Source: Lamellibrachia satsuma
Taxonomy: Eukaryota > Annelida > Polychaeta > Sabellida > Siboglinidae
DNA length: 64,000 nucleotides
Assembly (NCBI GenBank): GCA_033239005.1
Contig: BSQZ01000102.1
Span: forward strand, 1,621,501 to 1,685,500
Direction of reading: 5' to 3'
Shown: one piece after another, positions 31,478-42,029 of the stretch
Position numbering within the stretch: the stretch's first letter is position 1
Layout of the letters: every line of letters starts with the position of its first letter
Position numbers and translations under genes: made by a program
Notes under the pieces: model-generated
Database searches by the model: none
What the model was told of the DNA's origin: nothing
What the model saw: only the letters and a program-made list of their open reading frames with translations

Positions 31478-31745
31478 GGGCCTGTATATTAGCCGGAACG
31501 AGCCCGGAACGAGATTGAATTGGTAAATGCGTGGATTACGTGATCAGTATAATGATTTCACTTGAATGTGTCGTTAAATAACGAAATAATGCAACTTTTC
31601 ACCAAGTGGGAAATAATTACACGTACATGAAGATATGTTTTGGGCTCCCGGAACAATGACTTATTGATGATCGGCGGCCATGTTTTGGCTGTTCCGTCTA
31701 TTGAACATCACCACTGACATTAGTGGGTTACTCATGGTGATCTCG
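31478..31745 (+). repeat. MULE left terminal inverted repeat
   Basis: Pairs with 33410-33686 over about 268 bp, including gagattgaattg, gtggattacgtgatc and ccgtctattgaacatcacc. A small indel near the inner end (gcggccttac in the right arm only) separates the two. Confidence 0.88.
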
Positions 31746-32649
31746 GCCTGCATGTAATGGTTGCTCCGTTGGGGGGGGGGGGTTGATTGATAGTATGGGT
31801 GTGTGTGGTCATCAATAGCCATTATTATATTTTAGTAATTTCCTTGTATATTTGACATTTCCTTAATAATATTTAATGACTGCATAAGTTACCAGTTTAA
31901 AGTAAAAACAATGTAAATGTGACTATTTAAACACAACCTAACTTATAAAAACGACACAAAGCAAGAATGTAAAACGAAATCTGGATGTTTATTTTTTATA
32001 AAGCATGCATACATGTATTAATTCGTACAACAATTATGACATTTTTAAAAACAATATAAAATCATACATCCATGATCCAGGGCAGTGGGAAGGCACAGGC
32101 TTATTTGATGGCGACCTGCACTCGCCATGTTGTAACACCGTCATTGGGTTTACATGGAATTTTTCTAGACATAGCAGCGCCACCTACTACATCTTCCATA
32201 CCCTGGTAGTGTCATAAAAAAACCAATGGATCACAGTATATAGTATACATGTGCCCCTAGTGATATCGATTTAGCTGCATTGGCATACCAATTTAGCTGC
32301 GTAGCACCAACAAATATAACATATTAGTCTAAAGCTTTAATAAATACTAATACACCAGCTAGTATCCTACACGGAACACACTAATAACATACTCGTCTAA
32401 ACATTAAAAGTTATATTGTAGAATGAGTCCTTTTGCGTGTGGACACCCTAGTGATTTCATAGTAAAGTACTATTGCAATAACTTTTACATTCACACCCCT
32501 ATTCACTAAACAAGGCAGCTCAGTGCAAAGGTACTAATCCTGAGTTACAATGCTGTTGATTGCCTGAGTTGTAATTGCAGTAGGTACTGAACCCTGAATA
32601 GACAAGGGCTCCATTAAACAATAAGTAAGAAATGAAAGTACTAGTATGC

Positions 32650-32825
32650 ACAGTTACAAAGAAAATTTGGTGAAAGTGGATTCACAAGTCAGACAATGAT
32701 TCAATAATCTGACCATTTCAGAGCACATTTACAAAGAACATTTTGTGAAAGTGGATTCACAAGTCAAACAATGATTCAGTAACCTGACCATTACAAAGCA
32801 CATTTACAAAGAACATGGTGTGAAG
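32650..32825. repeat. 75-bp tandem repeat in the MULE centre
   Basis: About 2.3 copies of a unit containing tgaaagtggattcacaagtc and cattacaaagcac. Confidence 0.75.
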
Positions 32826-33409
32826 TTAATTTCCTTAATGATAAATAACAACTATGCATAGTTAAACGGGCGCCTTATGTGCACAACATGAGAGAGGCCC
32901 AATATAAATTGTGTATCAAGTTCAGAATCTAACGTAAGTAATTATTCCATAATTTATTCTTTTAAATTCACTCATAAATTGCATTAGGCACAACAACAAA
33001 AGGCCGCTCCTAAAAAAGAATTTAGTTGAAGTGTTCATTGTGTAACACTAAAGAATAAAAAAAACAGTGCCATGTAGTATACAATATTTTAATAAATATT
33101 AAATTTTCTACAAACAAATGTTGCGTTACATAATAATGTAATATAACATCAATATTCAATACGTGGAATGAAAGTTTTATTGACCAATAGTGTATTGGAA
33201 AAGGGTTAACAGAAGAAGTGTAATATAATATAGTTACCTGTAATACATATTATAAAATAAATTATAATACATAGTCATAAATATAATATACATAATGATG
33301 TTGTATAGAAGGGTGTAGTTAAACTGTATCATTTCAGATTTACTCCATTTTATTTAGATATAAATTATTTCACATCCCAATCAGTGATCACCAGTATTAC
33401 TGCAGTAGA

Positions 33410-33686
33410 TGGTGTATGAACAGTAACCCACTAATGTAAGGCCGCCCACTAGGTGATGTTCAATAGACGGAACAGCCAAAACATGGCCGCCGATCGTCAA
33501 TAAGTCATCGTTCCGGGAGCCCAAAACATATCTTAATGTACGTGTAATTATTTCCCACTTGGTATAAAGTTGCATTATTACGTTATCTAACTACACGTTC
33601 AAGTGAAATCATTATACAGATCACGTAATCCACGCATTTAGCAATTCAATCTCGTTCCGGGCTCGTTCCGGCTAATATACAGGCCC
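33410..33686 (-). repeat. MULE right terminal inverted repeat
   Basis: Reverse complement of 31478-31745, ending ...ccggctaatatacaggccc directly against the ggcttttac duplication. Confidence 0.88.
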
Positions 33687-33695
33687 GGCTTTTAC

Positions 33696-34856
33696 TGTCT
33701 CTTCCGAAAGTCAATTTCGGCATATTACAAATAAATAAAAGAGCAACAATTACACACCTTATAATTTTCGTCTTTGCGTCTCGATCCGTCTGATTCTCGT
33801 CCCCTTTCGTGAACACGGCTTTGCACGCGAAAAATTCTACCTGAGAAAAATGGTGGCGCTGTACAGAGCAAAATGAATTGTGGGGCGACCCGGATGTCTC
33901 TGTACCGATGCCATTGATCTCGGCCTGTTTTGGTGATCTCGGCCTGTTCGGTGGTGATCTCGGCCTGGTCTCTGGTGATCTCGGCCTGGTGTTGCGATAC
34001 GTAAATAAGAGTGTTTATGCCTTCGAAATAATTATAGTTGTAGTATGTACTTATTGTTCGGTATTTATGGTCGCTGTAAAAAATGTGTTTATGCCGTATA
34101 AATAAATATAGTTGTATAATTCACTCAATATGTCCTCGGAATGCCTCGTTTTCTGCCTATAAACTGTTCAGCCGAATTTTAAAATACAGAGTGTACAGAG
34201 AAATATCGATAATAACGGACATAATATGTTTGTAACGAAGGCAAGCTTCTATGGTCTTTGATCTACACAATGTTTCTAACTGATTGAATCCTAGCTGGCT
34301 CGTATAGCGACCGCGGTTGTAAATGTGAAGCATTGTATGTCCATTCTATGAGATAGAGCTTTGAACATCAGCGGTTTCTAAATAAACATGGCTTCACTTT
34401 GATTACGACTACAGGAATAACAATCGCTGAAAATAGGTTAATCCGTTAGACCCTACTAGTCGCGTTTCCCATGGTTGCCCATGAATGCTTTTAGTGGGAA
34501 ATGAGGACTTGAGTAAATCTTGCGTCACTTCAGTCCAAGCCACTACTTAAAAACACAAGTACAATTAAAATAACATTAAACTGACTCCATCCCTTTATTC
34601 AATAAGAGTACAATACATATAAATAGACGTATTCAATCAGTTTCAACATCAATCATCATCTGTGAGTTTTGCTGGGGGTACTGTTTCACTAACATTCGTA
34701 TGAGCTCACAAGCACGATTTCGCTCTTAACAATCGATTTCGCTCTTAAGCTATGATCGAAACAGAAAATTGCGTTTCACTAAGAATAAATCATAGAAACG
34801 CTCATAGGAACGCTCCTAACTTACGACGAGAACATATATCCATCATAAGCGAGAAA
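33696..34856. other. Spacer with ggtgatctcggcctg repeat
   Basis: 33914-33992 holds four copies of (g)gtgatctcggcctg spaced 18-21 bp, giving a GDLGL-repeat ORF (33878-34105) of no known family. One further copy of the same 15-mer occurs at 31736-31750 at the inner edge of the MULE left arm. The rest shows no gene. Confidence 0.45.
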
Positions 34857-35054
34857 ATGGCGTACTTACATGTTATCCAAAGACGCAGACGCTTTATTTT
34901 ACAGAGAGATAGAGTTTTTCTTAATAGATTAACTTTGAATGACATCAACGATGAAGAACTAACGAAAGTTTATCGGTTGGATCGAAACATGTTATACGGA
35001 CGACTAGACGATGATGATGCTGATGACGACGATCTTCTTAGTAGGACATAACAC
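34857..35054 (+). pseudogene. Possible PIF/Harbinger (HARBI1-like) transposase N-terminal fragment
   Basis: From ATG 34857 the frame reads MAYLHVIQRRRRFILQRDRV, then LNDINDEELTKVYRLDRNML. A basic start followed by (N)D-DEEL-x3-(Y/F)R(L/F)-R is how HARBI1-type transposases begin. After about 50 residues it runs into an Asp-rich stretch and stops, without the DDE domain. It could instead be the first exon of such a gene. A MADF partner protein, typical of this superfamily, exists at 6210 but is 28 kb away. Confidence 0.4.
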
Positions 35055-35112
35055 CTCCGCATATACAACAGTGAAGGCTTAGGTTTCAGTGAGAATTAGT
35101 GCAGGCAATGCT

Positions 35113-35237
35113 TAATTCGGCGATCCACACTGTTTCTTTTCCGTACAGGTTTTATTTTGGCGTTAACTGGTTACAAAATACATCTGTCGAACTGCAAAGA
35201 ATAATAAGAACAATAAACTGGGTAAACTGCCGAAACA
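35113..35237 (-). repeat. BEL 3' LTR
   Basis: 125 bp, identical to 37770-37894, carrying AATAAAAC (polyadenylation-type) on the minus strand. It lies downstream of the integrase tail in coding orientation. Confidence 0.9.
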
Positions 35238-35318
35238 CTCCCGCCTAGCTAATTGGAAAAAAAAAGGAAAAATATAAAACATTAGCGGTAAACAGAGCAG
35301 TTTGCAATATGATAACGT

Positions 35319-35699
35319 TCATTTTCTTCGTAAGCCGTTGCTCAATTCGTCGTCGGTGGCGATCAGGCACATCTTGTGAATAGGCCGATCATAGAGCCTT
35401 GCGTTGGCTGTTCGCACGGTAGCCTTCCGTACTAGGCCATCATCACCGGGCTGGACAGCTGTGACGACGGCACGTTCCCACAGAGTGCGTGGGGCGGCCG
35501 CGCCCTTCATCCCGGGCTCCAGTAGAAGCACCAAGTCGCCGACTTGCAGGTTCTGCCGCGAGTGAAACCACTTCGAGCGAGCGATGAGATGCGGCGGCAT
35601 GAATCTCAGCCACGTCTCCCAGAACAACTGGACACGCTGATGCAGAGCTTTCACAACTTCTCGCGGATGTGGACGGTCCTCGACAACGGGCTGCGGCAC
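35319..35699 (-). pseudogene. BEL integrase C-terminal (DUF5641-like) domain
   Basis: The 126-codon frame reads HQRVQLFWETWLRFMPPHLI, SRQNLQVGDLVLLLEPG, DGLVRKATVRTANARLYDRP and ends IHKMCLIATDD. This is the tail of BEL/Pao polyproteins, with the VGDLV beta-barrel and the RPIHKLCLL-type end. It is out of frame with the upstream integrase core and linked to it by an intermediate frame (35651-36004). Confidence 0.85.
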
Positions 35700-36004
35700 C
35701 GTTGGCTGGTCGAAGGGTGAAGAATGTCGTTGCCGGTGACCGCAGGTGACCCGACAGGATCAGGTCCGTCGGGAAACAGCGGTCTCGAGTTGATAACGTA
35801 CATCACCTCCGAGAGGAAGGTCTGCCATTCCTCGAAGGTGAATCGGCGCTTGAGGTAGTTGACGGCAGCATCGAGTCCTCGGCGGCAGCTACGTATGAGG
35901 ACTCGACGACACCGTTCATGTGGCTCGCCTTCGGCACGTTGAACTGCCACTCGAAGTGTGTTCGTTCGGCAGCGAGTTCTCGCTTGAGACGCGAAACGTC
36001 CCAC
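35651..36004 (-). pseudogene. BEL integrase core distal part, shifted frame
   Basis: LDAAVNYLKRRFTFEEWQTF and VMYVINSRPLFPDGPDPVGS are the helices and the NSRPL motif that follow the catalytic Glu in BEL integrases. This part is read in a different frame from the core upstream (frameshift near 35890) and from the C-terminal domain (frameshift near 35710). Two frameshifts in an element with identical LTRs are unexpected: they are very recent mutations, inherited from a non-autonomous master copy, or sequencing errors. Confidence 0.78.
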
Positions 36005-37785
36005 GAGTCGATCGCATCACGGAGCGGTCGCTGCGCCCCCTGGAAGTTCTTGCCTCGATCACTGAAGACTGTCGTCGGGTGTACACCTCGGCGTGAGACA
36101 AATCGACGCCACGCGAGTAGGAATGATTCAGTGGATGCGCTGCTGGTTAGCTCCAGGTGGACGACTCGTGTGGTAGTACACGTCACGATCATCACAGATG
36201 ATTCTGTCGTAACGTTTCTGCTGACTTTTGTCTGTAGCGGTCCGAAAAAGTCAACGGCCACAGCGGCGAACGGTGGCGTACAGGGGTTTCCTCGGAAGGC
36301 AGGTAAGATGCCCATCTGTTGTTGTAGCATGGACTCCCGCCTGGTGCGACAGTACAGACATTTACTCGCCACAGACTTCAGCAGTTCTTTCCCATTGCCG
36401 ATGTGGATTCCTTCCTTGGCGATGTTTGCGAGCACCACTCGGTACCCCTGGTGTAGATATCGTATGTGTTTTCGGCGAGCGTAGAGTTCGACGAGTGGAC
36501 TGTTTCCTGGTAGGATGATCGGGTGGCACACATCAGGATGCAGAGGCAACTGTCCGATGCGTCCCTCGGCGCGGACAATGCCCTTGGCGTCGAGCACTGG
36601 AGCGATGCTGGCGAATGTTGAGCGACACGCGGCAAAGTCTTCTCGGAACTCCGACTGGCAGAGGAAGAAAAGCGCTTGCTGAGCGTCCTTCAGTTCTTCT
36701 GCTCCAATCGTTCTGGTCGATTTGGCTGGCATCAGTCGTTCACGCGCCTCTGTTTCTGCTCGTAGAAATTCGACGATTCTGTTGACGGAGAGTTGTTCTG
36801 CGGGGTGGTTCTGTCGCATCCAGCGTTCACACTCGTAGTAAAGTTCTGGCTCCAGCTTGCTGCTTACGATGCGTACCACTGTGGGCGAGTCGAGTTCGCT
36901 CTCATTGCCGATTTCCGTGATTCGTCGCGCAAAGTCGGTCAATCGATCCAATACGGCTCTCATCTCTGATGCTGCATTCTGTTTGATCGGTCGAATGCCG
37001 TCCATGTCAGCGATGATTTCTTGGACTACAGCTGCCTTCGGTATCTTCTCTTCTAGCCGGCACCATACTCCGTTAGGGCCGCTCATAGCAGTGCAGCTGT
37101 CGATAGAGGCGGTCACTCGAGACGGCAGAACTGAGGCGTGCAGTATGTACATCAGCTTGTCTGCCTCCTTGCTGATACCAGCGGAGTTGAAGTATTGTTC
37201 TAGCTGCAATCGCCACGAGTAGAAATTCTTGTTTTGGCCATCCCATCTTGGCGGATGCATTCCTGTCGTGCGGATTGATGCGCTTTCTCTCGGGGTGACT
37301 AGCTTGTCGGTGATGATGCTCAGTGCTTCGAGCGTCTTGGCGAGAACGTCGGCGTTGGCGTTGGCGTCGGCGGGTTGCGTATCGTGCGTCCACCCTGTCT
37401 GCAGCTTGTCGATCTCTATTTCTCTAGCGGTGACTTCTTCAACGTTACTCTCAACATCGACGAAGCGAGCCGTTGGACGTGAGACGCCTTCTTCGTCGTC
37501 TTCTCTTGCGATGTCATTCTCCAGCAAGACGGTCTCCATCTGCACGTTGATGTTATTGAGTTCTTCAAGCAAGAGTCGTGCGCGGCGTCGAGCATCATCT
37601 ACAGTGTCGGCCTGTACGTCAGCTCCTTGGCCGACAACTGCGCGCAGTCTGTTGACGCACCTCGTCAGCAGACCCTTTTTGATCGTGCGCGTCTTCTTTA
37701 GGACTTCGTAGGCCCGAACTACTTCTTCCATGGCGTAGTGCACTTTCAGTAGGCTACATAAATTTCGACTAATTCGGCGATCCAC
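35803..37785 (-). CDS. BEL Gag-integrase fusion ORF
   Basis: The 660-codon frame probably starts at the ATG 37731 (codon 19, good context ccATGg); the first ATG lies in the LTR. Residues 19-100 are helical and basic-acidic. 177-350 match a BEL Gag (PPRWDGQNKNFYSWRLQLEQ). From about 361 integrase begins (AEELKDAQQALFFLCQSEF), with zinc-binding H440, H445, C476, C479 and catalytic D512 (VDFFGP), D576 (SDRGKNF) and E628. The Gag-to-integrase junction lies near residues 355-361, where protease, RT and RNase H would normally stand. The deletion is in frame, giving one long protein. Integrase is cut short after E628 by a frameshift. Confidence 0.85.
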   Translation of the reverse strand: MDRRISRNLCSLLKVHYAMEEVVRAYEVLKKTRTIKKGLLTRCVNRLRAVVGQGADVQADTVDDARRRARLLLEELNNINVQMETVLLENDIAREDDEEGVSRPTARFVDVESNVEEVTAREIEIDKLQTGWTHDTQPADANANADVLAKTLEALSIITDKLVTPRESASIRTTGMHPPRWDGQNKNFYSWRLQLEQYFNSAGISKEADKLMYILHASVLPSRVTASIDSCTAMSGPNGVWCRLEEKIPKAAVVQEIIADMDGIRPIKQNAASEMRAVLDRLTDFARRITEIGNESELDSPTVVRIVSSKLEPELYYECERWMRQNHPAEQLSVNRIVEFLRAETEARERLMPAKSTRTIGAEELKDAQQALFFLCQSEFREDFAACRSTFASIAPVLDAKGIVRAEGRIGQLPLHPDVCHPIILPGNSPLVELYARRKHIRYLHQGYRVVLANIAKEGIHIGNGKELLKSVASKCLYCRTRRESMLQQQMGILPAFRGNPCTPPFAAVAVDFFGPLQTKVSRNVTTESSVMIVTCTTTRVVHLELTSSASTESFLLAWRRFVSRRGVHPTTVFSDRGKNFQGAQRPLRDAIDSWDVSRLKRELAAERTHFEWQFNVPKASHMNGVVESSYVAAAEDSMLPSTTSSADSPSRNGRPSSRR

Positions 37786-37894
37786 ACTGTTTCTTTTCCG
37801 TACAGGTTTTATTTTGGCGTTAACTGGTTACAAAATACATCTGTCGAACTGCAAAGAATAATAAGAACAATAAACTGGGTAAACTGCCGAAACA
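37770..37894 (-). repeat. BEL 5' LTR
   Basis: 125 bp, identical to 35113-35237. In coding orientation it precedes gag. The duplication atgct follows at 37895-37899. Confidence 0.9.
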
Positions 37895-37899
37895 ATGCT

Positions 37900-38316
37900 T
37901 GAAATCTATGTGAAATGCGATCGTAATTCGGTAAATATTACAGTTAACCAACGTAACGGAAAAGATTATTGCAGTGCCAGTTATGTCGCACAATGGCTTC
38001 ACACCAATTGTACTTGTGTTGGGGTTGTTGATCTCCCCAATCAAACATCGCTTTGTTGTGGCGCCTAAAGAAGAACACACCAAAATGAATGAATGAATGG
38101 ACTTTATGTGCCGAAGCGGTGCGCTCAGGTGGCAGGCGGGTCGAGTGTTGGGGATAAGACAAGCGGTCCAATCAGATATACCATACCTATGATTGGCCTA
38201 TCAGAAGCGAAGGTAAGCAACCACCGGGGTATTTAGAAGGGGGACTCACCACAAAGGTCAACATACAGAGCGAAAACACGACTATTAGATACAATCATCA
38301 TTTGCGATCGCCGTAC
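37900..38316. other. Spacer and possible promoter upstream of ORF 42383
   Basis: No gene. The last 100 bp before the gypsy-3 insertion include gggtatttagaaggggg at 38226-38243, a possible TATA-type element. They would have lain directly upstream of the ATG now found at 42383. Confidence 0.3.
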
Positions 38317-38321
38317 GATAT

Positions 38322-38667
38322 TGTAGCAAGTAGCCTACAAGTATATGTCCTATAGATCTGTGGTAGTCACTGGTCAGTGATGCGTATCGTTATGCATGGT
38401 TGGACATCAAAGTGCCCGCTGCAGTAAATTGCACTAGTACATTATACCCGTAGCCTGCCACACGAATGGGTCGACAGTGAACACTGTGTGCTGATGACAT
38501 TACATTGAGGTACAAGATACATTACTATAAGCACATTTCACTGTCAATGCTGTTTAGCTTAGTTAGCTAGTATTTAGTATTCATGTTATTTTGTTACTCC
38601 TTTCAGAGTGCAACAGTTGATCATTTCCTGATTAAAGACAACTGTCATCTGAAGGAGAGTGGTTTTC
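38322..38667 (+). repeat. gypsy-3 5' LTR, lacking last 4 bp
   Basis: Matches 42030-42375 with about six substitutions. The 3' LTR continues ttca before the target duplication, while here foreign (inverted gag) sequence starts. Confidence 0.88.
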
Positions 38668-38669
38668 CG

Positions 38670-39695
38670 CCGACGGCGACGACGGCGATGTTGGCATGGA
38701 GCACTAGTAAAGGCCGACACTTGGGTGAGCGTGGTAGCAACTTCCGGCTGTGGCGGCTGCATGCTGCGGTTGCGTGGTCGCTCGCTCGGGCGCCTTCCGC
38801 GGCGTGCTCGGTAGCAGGCGAGACAGACGCGGTGTGGTTTGGTGTTCCATCCTCTTGCGCCCTCAGAGAACAGAGCGAATACCGTCTTGCAATCGGGGCA
38901 GATCGCGGTCTGACCACGTCCCAGCTGGGAAGATACGGGCGCGGGTACCGAGGTCGTTGTGATTCTTTTGAAAGACGAGATGCCAGCAGCCGATGAAGGA
39001 AGGGCGTTTCGCGTCATCTCCTTTCCCTCAACTAGGGTAATGACATCGTTCACGGTGCGCTCGAGTATTTTGTCTGCCCCGAGGATTTCACGGCGAATAT
39101 CCATGTCGGCGATCCCGGCGATGAGGACGTCCCTGACGATTATTTCTGTGAAGTCGACAGCGGTTGGAACCGGGCAGGCACATTGGACGGAGTAGGCGCA
39201 AGTTTCGGCCTTATCGCGTACACGGGCTGCAAACGACCGGAAAGATTCTTCGCGCTCTTGGCGGAGGAGAACCAGCTCAGCCCGGTTGACGCAGGTGGCG
39301 ACAGCTATCACCGCCATGGCTTTCATTGCAGCCATCAGCCCAGCTGTGGGCTTCACGATAATGCCAGGGTCCGATTTTAGTAGTCCATTTCCGAGTTCAT
39401 CGGCCGCACACTGAAATAGCTGGGAGGAGGAGTTGTGGGGATCGATGCCCGATCCCAGGGCAAACGCGACCCATCGGCGTGAAAAAACATTCCATTGTTC
39501 CTCTGAGACTCCCACATCGACCCGGGGCCGGTCCAATTTCGGCCCTCGGCATGCAGCAGCTGGTCCGGTGTAGACCTGCTGGACGAGATGGACAGAGTTG
39601 TGGTTGCCCAAGAGCGCGATCGCTACTTTTTGGGGTTTCTGTCCAGTCGAGAAGCCACAGCCCGGCACGACACACTGGATGTCTATGGTCGCCAT
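38670..39695 (-). pseudogene. gypsy-3 gag, intact but inverted
   Basis: From ATG 39695 the frame reads MATIDIQCVVPGCGFSTGQK, then WNVFSRRWVAFALGSGIDP and ELVLLRQEREESFRSFAARV, the capsid pattern of this gypsy family. DVLIAGIADMDIRREILG follows, then a cysteine cluster (CPDC...CLAC) as zinc-binding tail and Arg/Pro-rich sequence. It runs without a stop into the 5' LTR (stop at 38586), so the last 25-30 residues are LTR antisense and not native. Its orientation opposes LTRs and pol, so the element's own transcript would contain only its antisense. Confidence 0.82.
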
Positions 39696-39739
39696 GCTCA
39701 GCTCAAGGGATGACGCGGGTTGCACTCGTTGCCGCAAAT

Positions 39740-40320
39740 GACGTGCAGTTGATCATGAGACCATTCAAGCCATTTTTGAGCCCAAAGACACCCTTCCGTT
39801 GGTCAGTAGACCTGGAGAGCGCATTCCAAGCCTCAAGGTCGAGCATTATCGAGGCAATCAGATATGGTGTCGAGATCTTCGACCTACGAAGACGGACGTG
39901 CCTTCGACCCGATTGGTCGAAGCTCGGGATCGGTTATTTCCTTAGTCAAAAACATTGTGATTGTGCAACGACCTTGCCGGGGTGTTGCGACGATGGATGG
40001 AAGATAACCTTGGCGGGCTCCCGTTTCCTTACCCCTACCGAGCAACGCTACGCGCCAATAGAGCTGCGCTTGACACGCGCCAATTGGCTGTTGCATGGGG
40101 CCTAGAACAGTCACGCTACTTCACACAGGGCTGCGATGACCTTGTCGTCGTCACTGATCACAAGCCTCTGGTCAAGATCCTTGGCGACCTCAAACAACGG
40201 ACACTGCCTTGGCATTTCGAAGTGACGCATCTCCCCGGGAAGACAAACACCGCTGCTGATGCAACATCTCGCCAACCATCACAAAGTGAGTATGCAGAGC
40301 TCACAAGTCTCACCCTATGC
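39740..40320 (+). pseudogene. gypsy-3 RT thumb and RNase H
   Basis: The frame ending at 40105 reads RPFKPFLSPKTPFRWSVDLE, then TCLRPDWSKLGIGYFLSQKH (RNase H start, catalytic Asp in RPDWS) and GSRFLTPTEQRYAPIE. A frameshift near 40070 moves the rest to the next frame: AVAWGLEQSRYFTQGCDDLV, VVTDHKPLVKILGDLKQRTL. The family's stretch between ILGD and LKQRTLPW is shorter here by about 13 residues, an in-frame deletion. RNase H removes template RNA during cDNA synthesis. Confidence 0.82.
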
Positions 40321-41985
40321 TCCGGAATGGATTCTGCGGAGTGCGCAATTATCGCAGCCATTCGTCGCGATGCTTCATCATTCACCGCGCTATCCTGGGA
40401 GCGCATCGCCATGGAGACGTCATCAGATCCTGGCATGCGCCTGCTCATGGTGGCCATTGAAGAAGGCTTCCCAGACACACGTCGCGAAACGGACGACACC
40501 GTTGCGGCATTCTGGATGTACCGCGAGAGCCTTTGTGTCTCAGACGGGGCCGTCCTATACCAGGATCGGGTGGTAATTCCTCCCTCCCTTCGCAACGAGG
40601 TACTTCGCACTCTCCATTCTGCCCACCAGGGAGTGTCATCGATGGAATCCCGTGCCCGTTCGATCGTATTCTGGCCGGGCATATCCACCGCCATTCAGGA
40701 AACCCGAGATAGATGTCGCTCATGCAACAAAACAGCACCGTCACAAGCTGCGACTCCCCCAGCGGCGCTTGACACGCCGTCGACTCCGTTTGAGTCAGTT
40801 TTCGCGGACTTCTGCGATTACGGAGGATGCCATTATCTCGTCGTTGGTGACCGTCTGTCGGGTTGGGTGGACATCTACAAAACGCCCCGGGTACACCCTA
40901 CTCCGGAGCTACTGGCCTCATTGCCTGTCTTCGCCAGATGCTCGCCACTTTCGGCGTCCCTGAAATCCTGTCAAGTGATGGGGGCCCTGAATTCACAGCT
41001 TCCGAAACCTCCAACTTCCTGTCGCGATGGGGGGTCCACCATCGCATATCTTCGGTCGCCTTTCCGCAGTCTAACGGCCGGGCTGAAGTAGCGGTCAAGA
41101 AGGCTAAGCGCACTCTTATGGATAACATAGGCCCGACCGGCTCGCTAGATAATGATGGGCTGTTACGAGCCATGCTGCAACTCAGGAACACACCCGACCC
41201 CGATTGTAACGTATCCCCTGCGGAAGTGATATTTGGCAGACCCATCAGAGACGCGTTCTCATTCGTCAACAGGTGTACTAAGTTTGAGAATCCATCCATT
41301 CGCTCGATGTGGCGGGAGGCTTGGTCGGCAAAGGAGAATGCTATGCGCGCTCGATTCGCGCGCACCTCTGAGGCCCTAAATGCCCACTCGCGGGCCCTAC
41401 CGCCCCTGGGATCGGCGCGAGAGTATATGTCCAAAACCAGCGTGGGCCCCATCCGAACAAATTGGACAGATCAGGCGTCGTCGTGGACGTAGGAGACAAT
41501 GAACAGTACCTGGTCAAGATTGACGGCTCGGGCCGACTCACCCTCCGCAACAGACGGTTCTTAAGGCAATTTGTCCAGCCCTCTACATCTATCGGCGAGC
41601 CACTGTCATCTCGGTGTCCCGCGTCAAACGACCTTGCTCTCCAACCACGCCCATACACGATGACAGCAACCACGCCGGATCAGTATCATGCAGCCACTGC
41701 GCCAGAGCTCCATTCACCAGCTACGCCAGCGTCTCCTGCTGTATCAAAACCCCAGGCAGCAACAACGCCAGCTTCTCCAGCAGCCACTGCGCCAGAGATT
41801 CGTCCAGCTACCGCAACTCCTGACGTAGATGCACCTCCAGCAACCTTCGACGGGCCACCTTCACCGCTACCTCGTACTCCCTCTGCACGGCCTCCGGAAC
41901 AGTCATCGCCTCGAGTCCTGCGCGAACCACGATTGCGTCGACCGCCTCGTTGTTACGAGCCAGTGTCAGGGACGTGGGTGTAAGT
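40321..41985 (+). pseudogene. gypsy-3 integrase and C-terminal tail
   Basis: The zinc finger is seen as HSAHQGVSSMESRARSIVFW and CRSCNK. The core has the first Asp in FADFCDYGG (40801-40827), then a frameshift near 40905, then SSDGGPEF and FPQSNGRAEVAVKKAK with the final Glu. MLQLRNTPDPDCNVSPAEVI follows, and after another frameshift near 41465 VVVDVGDNEQYLVKIDGSG and a Pro/Ala/Thr-rich tail ending at a TAA near 41981. All three catalytic acids remain. Two frameshifts break the protein. Confidence 0.83.
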
Positions 41986-42029
41986 CTTTACATTCATAGT
42001 TCATGAACGTGGGGGGGGGGATGATGAGA

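Larger units (their letters stand above)
31478..33686. mobile_element. Mutator-like (MULE/foldback) element with long TIRs and 9-bp target duplication
   Basis: Inverted arms 31478-31745 and 33410-33686 match at about 93-95% by eye. They start GGGCCTGTATATTAGCCGGA and end with its complement. Both sides carry the identical 9-bp duplication ggcttttac (31469-31477 and 33687-33695). Nine-base duplications with TIRs over 200 bp are diagnostic of Mutator-like elements. The 1.65-kb centre is AT-rich, without a MURA-type transposase, so the element is non-autonomous. It includes a 10-G run near 31781 in the left half and a 75-bp tandem repeat at 32650-32825. Confidence 0.88.
35113..37894 (-). mobile_element. 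BEL/Pao LTR retrotransposon, internally deleted, identical LTRs
   Basis: Two 125-bp LTRs (35113-35237 and 37770-37894) are identical in every base I compared. They begin TGTTTCGG on the coding (minus) strand and are flanked by a 5-bp duplication atgct (35108-35112 and 37895-37899). The 2.5-kb interior encodes Gag fused to integrase, then the integrase C-terminal domain. Protease, RT and RNase H are absent. A purine-rich aggcgggag abuts the 3' LTR. No clear primer-binding site follows the 5' LTR. Identical LTRs imply recent insertion, presumably with enzymes supplied by a complete relative. Confidence 0.9.

Noticed and set aside
32005..32217. 70-codon ORF in the Mutator-like element as a transposase remnant
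   Set aside because: No MULE transposase motif, and the element centre shows no coding bias.
36857..37711. Plus-strand ORFs of 121 and 160 codons
   Set aside because: Antisense shadows of the BEL Gag-integrase ORF, which has recognisable domains.
38583..39380. Plus-strand ORFs across the inverted gag
   Set aside because: The minus-strand frame has Gag family features. The plus-strand ones (38583-38996 and others) have none and partly run through LTR sequence.
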